A stretch of 46,945 nt of DNA from Bacteroidales bacterium (GTDB taxonomy: Bacteria; Bacteroidota; Bacteroidia; Bacteroidales; P3), in assembly GCA_017448185.1 (NCBI GenBank), contig JAFSLX010000069.1, positions 1-46,945 of the forward strand, in the 5' to 3' direction. The notes below the pieces were generated by a model. That model ran no database searches and was not told the DNA's origin. It saw only the letters and a program-made list of their open reading frames with translations. Position 1 is the stretch's first letter. Every line of letters starts with the position of its first letter. Of the stretch, positions 15,287 through 25,400 are shown piece after piece. A program made the translations under genes and the position numbers.

Positions 15287-15323
15287 GTTGATAGTGGGTA
15301 GTACATGTCCACCTACTATCAAC
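15287..15323 (+). repeat. Inverted repeat between yebC and rsmI
   Basis: GTTGATAGTGGGT (15287-15299) pairs with ACCTACTATCAAC (15311-15323) with one G-U, loop 11 nt. It is followed by related words (ACCACCAACTACCCACT) to 15338. There is no T-run. It resembles the short iterated words found inside genes elsewhere in the window, here in both orientations. Confidence 0.6.
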
Positions 15324-15346
15324 CACCAACTACCCACTGGAAAACA

Positions 15347-16021
15347 ATGAAATTGTTTTTAGTACCGACACCCGTTGGGAACCTCGGCGACATGACTTTT
15401 CGTGGCGTCGAGGTTCTCAAGTCTGTCGACCTTATCCTTGCCGAAGACACCCGCACCAGCCGTGTGCTGCTGCAGCACTATGGCATCGACACGCCACTGC
15501 AAAGCTATCATATTTTCAACGAACACCAGACCGTGGCGGGTCTCGTCGAACGGCTGCTGGCTGGGGCGACCATTGCTGTCGTCACCGATGCCGGCACCCC
15601 AGGTATCAGCGACCCAGGATTTCTTCTGGTCCGCGAGGCAGTGAAAGCCGGCATCGTGGTTGAATGCCTACCTGGCGCCACCGCCTTTGTACCGGCCCTT
15701 ATCGACAGCGGCCTGCCCTGCGACCGCTTCGTATTCCTCGGATTCCTGCCCCACAAAAAAGGCCGTCAAACAGCCATCAATGCACTTGCCGACGAGCAAC
15801 GCACTATGATTATCTACGAAAGTCCTTATCGTCTGGTAAAGCTGCTGGAGCAGCTGATCGAGGTGTTGGGTGAAGAGCGCCAGGTGTCGGTGAGCCGCGA
15901 AATCAGCAAACTGCACGCCGAAACGGCTCGCGGCACCCTTGCCGAAGTGCTGGCTCATTTCAAAGAAAAAGAGGTAAAAGGCGAGATTGTTGTTGTCCTT
16001 GCAGGTGCCGACAACGCCTAA
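15347..16021 (+). CDS. rsmI: 16S rRNA (cytidine1402-2'-O)-methyltransferase
   Basis: 224 residues. RsmI 2'-O-methylates C1402 in the decoding centre of 16S rRNA. It has the tetrapyrrole-methylase fold: FLVPTPVGNLGDMTFRGVEV, AEDTRTSRVLLQHYGI, VTDAGTPGISDPGFLLVREA and GFLPHKKGRQ. The start at 15347 (MKLFLVPTP) gives the family N-terminus; an upstream in-frame ATG at 15305 lies in an inverted repeat and would add repeat-encoded residues (STYYQPPTTHWKT). The stop overlaps the stop of the converging beta-barrel gene by three bases. Confidence 0.95.
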   Translation: MKLFLVPTPVGNLGDMTFRGVEVLKSVDLILAEDTRTSRVLLQHYGIDTPLQSYHIFNEHQTVAGLVERLLAGATIAVVTDAGTPGISDPGFLLVREAVKAGIVVECLPGATAFVPALIDSGLPCDRFVFLGFLPHKKGRQTAINALADEQRTMIIYESPYRLVKLLEQLIEVLGEERQVSVSREISKLHAETARGTLAEVLAHFKEKEVKGEIVVVLAGADNA

Positions 16022-16683
16022 TTGTCAAAACAATAGCCCAACGAAACTGTTATCTTATATGGCAGCAGATAACCTGCCGCCTCGTAGTTGAGCAAGTCGG
16101 TGAAGCCGATTTTGCCATCCAATCGCAGCATCCATCCGCTGCGGAACTCATATCCGGCAATAATATCCACACCCGAATTGAAATCGCACAGTGCAAACCG
16201 TGGCTTGCCCGTCACCGGGTCGACCGATACCCGATGGTGATAAGGGTTCAGCCCCTGGTTGACATCGCTGCCAAACACAAAGTGGCAATACGGTCCCGCA
16301 CCGATGAGCCATGTGCCATCAGCCGTCGGTAGGCGATACATCAGTGGCAGGAAAATGTCCAAGCCGAAGGTAGTCAACATACGGTTTCCATTGACTGGGC
16401 TGCTGATACCGATGCGTTCAAGGTTCAGCGCCGTAGCCAACTGCAAGTGCCACCGGTCAGAGATATGGTATGCAAGATAGGCAGCGACATCAAGCCCCAC
16501 CGAAGGCTTCGAATAAAGCGTGTCATTCGGTCCCGAGGTATAGCCCGATAGCGACGGGCCGCCAAACAATCCCCAACTGACAATTTGACGGTTGGGTTCG
16601 TCATCGTCCAAATTACTTTGGGCAAATGTAAATATGGGTAGCTGTATCAATAAAAATACTATTATTATTCTTTTCATAGGCAT
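16018..16683 (-). CDS. Outer-membrane beta-barrel protein (PorT/OmpW-like)
   Basis: 221 residues (209-219 if translation begins at the internal Met at 16677). It has a signal peptide ending in IFTFAQ. The mature part alternates hydrophobic and polar residues with aromatic girdles (SWGLFGGPSLSGYTSG, DIIAGYEFRSGWMLRLDGKI) and ends in SLGYCFDN, a terminal strand of the outer-membrane barrel type. This matches the small porin-family/outer membrane beta-barrel proteins common in Bacteroidetes; the function is not known. It lies 5 bases downstream of the DUF5686 gene and is probably cotranscribed with it. Confidence 0.75.
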   Translation of the reverse strand: MPMKRIIIVFLLIQLPIFTFAQSNLDDDEPNRQIVSWGLFGGPSLSGYTSGPNDTLYSKPSVGLDVAAYLAYHISDRWHLQLATALNLERIGISSPVNGNRMLTTFGLDIFLPLMYRLPTADGTWLIGAGPYCHFVFGSDVNQGLNPYHHRVSVDPVTGKPRFALCDFNSGVDIIAGYEFRSGWMLRLDGKIGFTDLLNYEAAGYLLPYKITVSLGYCFDN

Positions 16684-16688
16684 TGTCT

Positions 16689-19277
16689 TTACAAAGTGAA
16701 TCGCAATTCAATACGTATAAATCCACGGTCGGCAGGAGCAAGGTCGTCTACATAAGTAATCCGTCGCACGTAGTCGACTCGTATGAATTTCAATATGTTC
16801 TCCACACCAACACTATATTCCATATAGGGCGTGGTGCCGAGCGGTGCCGTACCTGCAGGGAACTGGTAGAGGCCGTCGGGCTGGATTGTGGGGTCGTTCT
16901 TGGAAGAGAGGCCTCCGTAAAGCAGGTTGAAGCCCACCACTTCGCGGAAGCGCAACTTGTTAATCAGCGGAATGCGGTTAAGAATCCATCCTTTCAAGTG
17001 GTAGGTCAGGAAGATTGATACATACTGGTCGACAATAAATTCCATCGGTCGCATAGTATTGAATACATTGCTGGAGAGGAAGAGGTTATCGTTGCCTGAA
17101 GGGATGTAAAGCCTCGGATAAGGCACGCGGTTCCAGACCACACCGGCCTTCACCTTGGTGTCGATATGTCCGAAGGCGCCAAGCCAAAAGCGCTTGTCGG
17201 CGTCGAAGTCGGTGCGCTGATATAGAAATCCACCCTCGATATAGCCTACCTTGTGACTGATACTGATATTGGGGGCATCCTGGTTGAGGGTGAACAGCGA
17301 GGTATTGCCGGGACGCATATTGTCTGAATTGCGGTTGGGCGAAAAGCTAAACCTCCCCTGCCATTCAGCATCTGCAAAGTGGTCGACCTGCCGCAGTGTT
17401 CCGTCGGGCATTATCTGTGTGTAAACCAGCGCTCCTGCGGGCTCCACCTGCCGAGCTGCCAACCATGTGTCAATCGAGATGTGGCTGCGCCACTCCTTGC
17501 GAAGACGCAGCAGCGCCTGCCCCACATACTGCACTTTGCGGGCCCTCTCGGTCGACATCATGAAGTTGTCACGGTCTATGTTGTCGAAGCTCTGTCCAGG
17601 TGTTTCAATGTCGTACGAGAGGCCAAAACTCAGGTTGCTGCGCGGCGACTCGTGCGAATGGTGGTTCTTGGCATCGAAAGTATAGGTATAGGTGGCGTTG
17701 AACTTGGGTCGGCGGTCGCGAAAACCGTATGCCACATACCCCTCGGCGAAATGGTGCGAGTCGAGGACTGCCGTAGTCATGCCGCCAAGGCGCACACGCC
17801 AACCCTCTTCATGGTTGTAGCTCACCATGTTGTATATAGGTCCGATGTCGAACGGGCTTTTCTCGCGTTCCTTGGTTGTGGAAATATAGCCGCTCACACC
17901 GATTTCGAACACACGTTTGGCCACCTTGAACTCAGGCAGGCGCGACAGTTCGGTCTTCAGGCTGTCGAGCATCGTCTCCTTGTAGGTCAGCTCCATCGGG
18001 CGGCGACTGTTCCACTCCCTGCGATACACCTTGGTGGCACGCGGCAGTTGTGCCTCATGGCTCAAAGCGGTGAAGAGGCTGTCGGGCAGCAGCGAAGCCT
18101 CGGCCGAAAGGTCGTATTTCGTATACAGGCGTACATGGTGGGCATACAGCTCCTGCAGGCGCGGGTGGATATACAACCGTCCGTAGGAATCACTCCTGAT
18201 GGGGATATACAACCCACTGGGCTGACGTTCAAAGGTCTGGATGATAGTAAGGTCGCGTACAAAGTTAAGGTTCACATGCGGCGACACCGTCATCACCGAT
18301 TTCGCCACCGCATAGCTGCTGTCAAGTGCTATATACAACTGCCCAGTAAAGCCGTAACTCTCTTTGTTGACAGGCACATACGACAGTTCCACACATCGTT
18401 GGCCATCCACCTCGACCGTGTCGGTGATGTAATACTTATAGAATGTAACGGCCAACGCAGGCGACAACGGACCCACAAAATGATTCAGCATCAACTGTAT
18501 ATCGCCGTCGTAGATGTCAAACGGCATAAACATCGCTTCAAGGTCGGCATCGAGGCCCTCCTGACCGAGCATCTGATCCAGACCCTCCATGCGGCGGGCG
18601 GTAGTCAGCGTGCGCCGCTGCTTGGGGCGCAGACGGAACGACTGCTCCAACATGCGCTCGCGCATCGAGATGGTCAGTATCGGTGTGGCATCGAATGGTG
18701 TTTCGTCGATATACTTCTCCAGGAAGTTGAACTTGCGCCACCAGCGGTTGTTGACAAAATCGGGACGGAAGTCGTCGAAAGCCAGCGTAAGTTTCTCGTA
18801 CACATCGCGTCTCCACCGCGGCTGCGCCTCCATACGGTTGTCGTCGCGGTGCGCTATCACCTTTTTCACCAGCTCCACCGCCGGGTTGTTGCGGCGCGTA
18901 TAGCGGTTCTTGCGGCCACGCTTGGCGCTCACCTCCACGGTTCCGAGCACCTTGGCCTGAGGGTTCATCGAGATGGTCTGCCGGGTCTTCACCACCCCCT
19001 TCTCAAGGGTCATATCCACTGCCTCATAGCCCATCATCTGGAAGCGCACCTGCGTGTGCCCAGCATCGTTGGTCAGGCGGAACTTGCCCTCCATATCGGT
19101 CGTGGTGCCGATGGTGGTGCCGATAAAAACAATCTGCACAAAAGGCACCGACTCGCCCGTGACGGCATCGACCACCTTGCCCTGCAGACCCGTAAGCGGC
19201 TCCTGTGCCATTGCCCGCAACGGCAACAGCAACAGCAGTATTATATATATATACTTATTTCTCAAAGCGATAAACAA
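16689..19277 (-). CDS. DUF5686 and carboxypeptidase-regulatory-like domain protein
   Basis: 862 residues. The signal peptide IYIILLLLLPLRAMA is followed by a CarboxypepD_reg-like beta-sandwich (about 28-115: LQGKVVDAVTGESVPFVQIV, FRLTNDAG, TISMNPQAKVLGTVEVSAKR). A long DUF5686 region with an outer-membrane barrel-like end follows (VEYSVGVENILKF-like strands, final RGFIRIELRFTL). Such proteins resemble TonB-dependent receptor relatives without a plug; the function is unknown, with a possible role in outer-membrane assembly or transport. It has its own promoter at 19302-19331 and is the first gene of a two-gene unit. Confidence 0.85.
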   Translation of the reverse strand: MFIALRNKYIYIILLLLLPLRAMAQEPLTGLQGKVVDAVTGESVPFVQIVFIGTTIGTTTDMEGKFRLTNDAGHTQVRFQMMGYEAVDMTLEKGVVKTRQTISMNPQAKVLGTVEVSAKRGRKNRYTRRNNPAVELVKKVIAHRDDNRMEAQPRWRRDVYEKLTLAFDDFRPDFVNNRWWRKFNFLEKYIDETPFDATPILTISMRERMLEQSFRLRPKQRRTLTTARRMEGLDQMLGQEGLDADLEAMFMPFDIYDGDIQLMLNHFVGPLSPALAVTFYKYYITDTVEVDGQRCVELSYVPVNKESYGFTGQLYIALDSSYAVAKSVMTVSPHVNLNFVRDLTIIQTFERQPSGLYIPIRSDSYGRLYIHPRLQELYAHHVRLYTKYDLSAEASLLPDSLFTALSHEAQLPRATKVYRREWNSRRPMELTYKETMLDSLKTELSRLPEFKVAKRVFEIGVSGYISTTKEREKSPFDIGPIYNMVSYNHEEGWRVRLGGMTTAVLDSHHFAEGYVAYGFRDRRPKFNATYTYTFDAKNHHSHESPRSNLSFGLSYDIETPGQSFDNIDRDNFMMSTERARKVQYVGQALLRLRKEWRSHISIDTWLAARQVEPAGALVYTQIMPDGTLRQVDHFADAEWQGRFSFSPNRNSDNMRPGNTSLFTLNQDAPNISISHKVGYIEGGFLYQRTDFDADKRFWLGAFGHIDTKVKAGVVWNRVPYPRLYIPSGNDNLFLSSNVFNTMRPMEFIVDQYVSIFLTYHLKGWILNRIPLINKLRFREVVGFNLLYGGLSSKNDPTIQPDGLYQFPAGTAPLGTTPYMEYSVGVENILKFIRVDYVRRITYVDDLAPADRGFIRIELRFTL

Positions 19278-19301
19278 TATTCAACCTTTATTATCCAATT
19301 G

Positions 19302-19331
19302 CAAATATACACAGATTTTTCCACATATCAA
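19302..19331 (-). promoter_or_regulatory. Promoter of the DUF5686 unit
   Basis: TATATTTG on the minus strand (19302-19309) with TTG at 19329-19331 after 19 bases. The start of transcription would be near 19296, about 20 nt before the start codon at 19277. Confidence 0.6.
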
Positions 19332-19387
19332 CCTCACGAAACACAACCCCATGATAGCCAGCACCAAGCCACTTCGCAGTGGTGACG

Positions 19388-19420
19388 AAAAAAGGCAGCA
19401 GGAGATAACCTCCTGCTGCC
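19388..19420 (-). terminator. Intrinsic terminator of the giant surface-protein gene
   Basis: An 11-bp perfect stem (GGCAGCAGGAG, 19394-19404, complement at 19410-19420), 5-nt loop, then six T on the minus strand (19388-19393). It lies 25 bases past the stop at 19445. Confidence 0.93.
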
Positions 19421-19444
19421 AATGTTTATAGCGTCTCGTAGCTG

Positions 19445-22400
19445 CTATCTCACCACCACAATCTTCCTTGCCGGATGGTTGCCAACTTTGATAAGGTAGG
19501 CACCCGAGGCCGCCACGTCGAACTTTATCGTGCCCAGGTCGTTCCTCTTCACGGCCAGCACGCGTCCGTTCACGTCGTAAAGCACCACCTGGCCGTCGAA
19601 ATCACCCTCCACCACTATCTGCGCCCCAGTGGCATAGACCGTGTAGTTCACCGTCGCCACGTCGTCCACACCCACGCTGTCGTGGATATAGACGGTATCA
19701 TGGATGTATACGGTATCGGTCAGATAGAGCGTATCCCACAGGTAGAGCGTGTCGGTCAGGTAGTTGTCCACCACAATCGTATCCGTCACGGTCAATGTGT
19801 CGGTGATATAGTTGTCGACCACAACGGTGTCGGTCTGTATTAACACTGTGGTGTCGTAGACATATTCCGTATTGGTCACCGTATCGGTAATGTAGACATA
19901 TTCCGTGTTGGTGATGGTGTCGTAGATGTAGTTGTCCACCACCGTCGTGTCGTGCACATACTCGGTCAGGTACAGCGTGTCGGCGGCGATGATGGTGGTG
20001 TCGTGGACGTATTCCGTCAGGGTCATCGTGTCGTACACCGTCGTCGTGTCATGGATATAGTTGTCCACCACCGTCGTGTCGTGTACATATTCCGTCAGCG
20101 TCAAGGTGTCGAGAATCACCGTCGTGTCGTGCACCGCGATAAAGGTGGTGTCATGCACCGGATAGGGCACGTTGATGTAGGTGGTGTCGTGCACCGGGAC
20201 ATAGACATCGATATACGTGGTGTCATGCACGGACACATACTCGGTCAGCGTCACCGTATCGGTCAATGTCAACGTGTCGGTCAATGTCAACGTGTCGGTC
20301 AGTGAAACGATGGTGGTGTCATGTACAGGCACATACTCCGTCAAAGTCACCGTGTCGGTCACAATAGTTGTATCGAAGACGGTATTGACAACCGTATCAA
20401 TCAGCGTCACAATGGTAGTGTCATGCACTGCATACGGTACATCAATATAAGTAGTGTCGTGGACAAAGACATCAACGTAGGTAGTGTCATGCACATTGAC
20501 ATACTCCGTCAGTGTTACCGTGTCGGTCACAACCGTAGTGTCGTGCACCTCCACATATTCAGTCAGCGTAACGGTATCGGTCAGCGTCAACGTGTCGACC
20601 TGTATTACAATGGTCGTATCGTGGACATAGACATCAACGTAGGTCGTGTCGTGGACATCGACGTATGTGGTATCGTGCACCGGCACATACTCCGTCAACG
20701 TCACCGTATCCACAACCGTGGTGGTATCGTGGATATAGACATCAACGTAGGTGGTATCATGGACATCAACATACTCAGTCAGTGTCACGGTGTCGGTGAG
20801 TGTTAGGGTATCAACCTGCGTGATAATGGTTGTGTCATGGACAAGCAGCGTGTCGGGCTGCATGGCGGTGGCATCCGAAAAGTTGGCGACGACAGTGATG
20901 TCGCCGGTAACGGTGAGCAGCAGCGGGTTGGCGGTACCGCCGGTACTCCATCCCGAGAAAATGCTTCCCGTGCCCGCGATGGCATAGAGGGTAGCCACAT
21001 CGCCGGTATGGAAGGTGCCGCCACCCATCACGGAGCCAAGGGTGCTGTCACTGCTGACGGCTGCGACCTGACATGCCTTGATGACCGTCAGATGCAGCGT
21101 CATCGTGCTGTCGCAGCCGTTGCCGCCCTGCCAAGACTGGATGTAGTCGCCACTCTCGGTATAGATGCTGTCACCCCAGGTGTAGCTCTCCATAGCGGTG
21201 TCATTGATAGCTACACTGGTGCTATGGTTGACAGTGAGATAGAGGACAGAAACGCTGATGCTGCTGTTCTCGTAGCTGTAGATGCCGCTCTCAATATAGG
21301 TCGAATCGTTCCAGACAAAGCTGTCGCAAGCCGTCATGTAAACCGTATCGTAGCTCACCACTGGCTGAGCGTTGCAGCTGTCCATGGAGAAGAACATCTC
21401 TCCATTATTTAGCGTGTTGCCATTGCTCACGGCATATACAAGTTCGTCATTGGCATTGACAATCTCGAAGCTGGTCTCCTGCGCATAGCTGCCTTTTACC
21501 CACTTGAATTCGACTGGCATTCCCACACATACACTGAGGACGGCAGTGTCGTAGATATATGTGTTTTTCAAATTCCGATTTGCCATTGTGTAAGCACCGA
21601 CATCGATTCCGTTCTGCATTGCATTGATATAATTGCCGTTCCAACCGTCGCCGTAGCTGTCGGCGGCATAGATGCCCACCTCGCAGCGTTCACCCGGACA
21701 GTCGGTCGTCACGCTGACGGTAGTAATCTCCACGCTTGGGGTGCCCTCGCAAACTGCCTGCACGCCGAGGGTGTATGCGGTAAGAGCCTCAAGGTCTGTT
21801 ACAATATGCGTCGTGCCCCCATTGGTGGCGCCTACTACCGTACTGTCGTTCATATTGTAAATTGTATATTGTGCTCCGCTGTTCATCTCGTCGGTCCAGA
21901 TGAGTGCGACGCTGTTGTCCGTCACCTCTTCCACCGTCAGGTCTGTTACAGCCAAACACGACGGTGCCTCGGTGACCACCAGCGTGTAGTCCTCGGCCAC
22001 GGAGTAGGTGCTGCTGAAGCAGGAACTTGGTATGGGGGTGCCGTTGTTGACAAATCTGTCGAACTTGCTGTCGGCACCTGCAATGCGCATTCGGTAGCTG
22101 CCTGTGTCAGTGTTTGTGGGGATATAGAACGAGGCGTTGAGCGTTGTGGGGTTGGCGTTGGTAGACATACCCGACCAAACAATCTCGTCGTTGTCGAAGC
22201 TCATGCTGCCGTCCCAGTCAACCCATATCACCGTGCCGTAGGTGTAGCCTGTTGCGTATGTGATGTCGATGCTGGCCGTCGTACCTGCCGCCACGCTGCC
22301 CTGCATCGCGGTATAGTCACCATAGAACGGTGCCGTCTGCGGATGGATGCTGTCGTTGACCATGCCGCCGAACGCAATACCGATTAGCCCCTGTTTGTCA

Positions 22401-25400
22401 CGCGATGAAGGATTGGGTTCGCAATAGCCGATATGCACGTTCAATGCATTGCTCCATTCTCCATAGTTGCTGTCGCACACGGCACGGACGTAGACCTCGT
22501 AGTCGTTGTCCAGTTCCAGCCCTTCGATGGTGGTTGCCGTGTCGGTGACCGTAGTCGAGAACAGCACGCTGTCACCCTGCCGCGTCTCCACCTCATACGC
22601 ACCCGCTCCATTGTCGCTCCATGCAATCGTTGCGCTGCTGGCCGTCTGGGAGACAAGCGCCAAGTGGTGGATGTCGGGACAAGAGGGCTTTTCCTCAAGT
22701 GTCAAGTCATCGATATAGACATTACCTGTACCTTTCAGCACCATCAGTGCCACGTATGGGTCGGTGGTTTCTGTCAAAGGTACGGTGAAACGTGTATACT
22801 CTGTGCCACTCACCGTCACCGAGTCTACAGCCGAGAAGGTCGCACGGTCTGATGGGTCACTCATCGTTCCAATATACACTTGATTGTCGTAATTTGTGTT
22901 AGCCATTTGAGCATAGAAGGTAATGCGGTTGCCATACATTGGGTAGGTCTCTGTATCCACCTCGGGCAATATAGCCATCATTGTGTCGGGATAGTTTGCA
23001 CTCGTAGTGCAATAGAAATATAGGCTGCGGCTACCGCTGCGGGCATAGCTTGCTGTGCTGTTAACGTATGGGTAATCGCTGTATGTGGCAGCCGAAGAGT
23101 TGCGCGCCCAGCAGTAGGGCATCGGGTTGCTGACATTCGGCACATCCTCGAAGTCCTCCGTCCATGGCAGGCTGCTGATGGGTATGCATTCGGTGCGGGT
23201 TTCGATGGTAATAATCTCAGGCGCATTGTCGCCGCCAGCGCAGTTCACCTGCACACCGAAAGTGTAAGCTGTATTCGGCTCAAGTCCTGTTACCGTGTAA
23301 GTCATCTCCTCAACGCCAGATGACAACATCTCGCCCGTAGTCATGTCGTAGACCGTATATGTGGCACCCGTGTTGCCTTCATCGTTCCAGGTGAGGGTCA
23401 CGGCATCGGAGGTCACCTCTTCCACTGTCAGGTCTGTCACCTCAAGACACGACGGCATCTCTTCCAGTATCAGGTCATCGATATAAACAGACCCGTTGCC
23501 TTTCAGCACCATTAGTGCCACGTATGGGTCGGTGGCTCTGGTCATGGGTACGGTGAAACGTGTATACTCTGTGCCACTAACCATCACCGAGTCAATCTTG
23601 GTGAAGGTCTCCCTGTCGTAGGGGTCGCTCATCGTGCCGACATACACCTGCTTGTCGTCGGTTGTTGAACCCATTCTGGCATAGAAGACGGTGCGGTTGC
23701 CACTCATTGAGTGGACCATGGTATCCACTTCGGGCAATATAGCCATCATTGTGTCGGGATAGTTCGCCGCGGTACTGGCCACGAAATAAAGGCTGCGGCT
23801 ACCGCTGCGGGCAAAGCTTGCTGTGCTGTTAACGTATGGGTAATAGCTGTATGTGGCAGCCGAAGAGTTGCGCACCCAGCAGTAGGGCATCGGGTTGCTG
23901 ACATTCGGCACATCCTCGAAGCCCTCTGTCCATGGCAGGCTGCTGATTGTTCCACATTCGGTGCGGAAGGTGACAGTTGCCAGACTGATGCTGTCACCGT
24001 TCGGGCAGTTCACACCTACACCGAATGAGTATACAGTATTGCTTTGCAGACTTGTTACCTCGTATGATGTATCGCTTATATTTTCGGCTATCAGCGACCG
24101 GTCGGCCATGTTGTAGATGCTGTATGTAACCGGGTCAGTGTTCTCGTCGCGCCAAACCAGCGTTGCGCTGTTCGAGGTCACGTCTTGATAGTCGATTTGT
24201 GCTATGCCGAGGCATGCAGGGGGTTCGGTAACGACCAAAGTATAGTCCTCGGCTGCAGCGTAGCTACTGGTGAAGCATGGGTCGGGAATTGGTGTACCGT
24301 TGTTGACATATCCGTCGAATCTGCTGTCTGCTCCCGCAATGCGCATGCGGTAGCTGCCAGTGTCGGTAGTGGTTGGGATATAGAACTGAGCCGTAAGGGT
24401 TGTTGGTTTGACACTGGTTGACATTCCGCCGTAGACAATCTCATTCTCTTCGAATACCTTGTTCTTATTCCAGTCAACCCAGATGACGGTGCCATAGGTA
24501 TAGCCTGTGTGGTAGGTGATATCCACCCGTGCCATCGTGCCTGCCGCCACGCTGCCCTGCATCGCAGTGTAGTCGCCGTAAAACGGTTTAACTTGAGGAT
24601 GTATGCTGTCGTTGACCATGCCGCCAAAGGCGATGCCAGTCAGTCCTTGGTTGTCTCGCGATGTGGGGTTGGGTGTGCAATAAGTATTTTCGTCAAAATA
24701 GGCTGTCAGCACCGTGTCTGTTGTCACAGTTACATAACGGGGGTTGTCTGTGCTGCCGTCGTTCCAGCTGACAAAATTATATCCCTCGTTAGGATAAGCC
24801 CACAGGGTGACTGTCTCGCCGGCGAGTACGCTGTCCGTGCCGCCCTCGACCCAGCCGTAGGTGGAATCGTTGGCGACAGCGACGACGGAATACGACGGTA
24901 TTGCCTCGAAGATGGCCAGAATCGTGGTGTCGCTGGTCAGGTGGATGTTACGCGGATTGTCTGTGTCACCGTCGCTCCAGCTGATGAATTGATGGCCATT
25001 GTATGGATATGCCTGTATGGTGACTGTTTCGCCGGCGAGTACGCTGTCCGTGCCGCCCTCGACCCATCCGTAGGTGGAATCGTTGGCGACAGCGGTTACA
25101 GAGAACCAAGGTATTGCCTCGAAAATGGCCGTAATCGTGGTGTCGCCGGTCAGGTGGACAGTACGAGGATTGTCTGTGTCACCGTCGCTCCAACCAGCGA
25201 ACACATATCCATCATAGGGGGTGGCTGTTGCTGCTATATTGCTGTCACAATCCAACTCGCCAACCTGTATTGTACCCATTAAATCGTTGGAGGAGATGAA
25301 AGTGTAGGAATAATCGAAAGTAGAGTCAACAACGCCAACAATATTCCGATTGACATATTGTCTCCAGTTGTTCGAGCTTTGGTAAGCACTCAAAGCTTGG

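Noticed and set aside
17379..19385. Plus-strand open frame of 668 codons
   Set aside because: Antisense to the DUF5686 gene, which has a signal peptide, domain motifs and a promoter; the shadow is His/Arg/Leu-rich, as expected of GC-rich reverse frames.
19475..20806. Plus-strand open frames opposite the HDTT stalk, and a CRISPR-like look of the repeats
   Set aside because: The repeats are degenerate and contiguous without unique spacers, and the minus frame encodes a regular stalk ending in a sorting domain; no cas gene is present.
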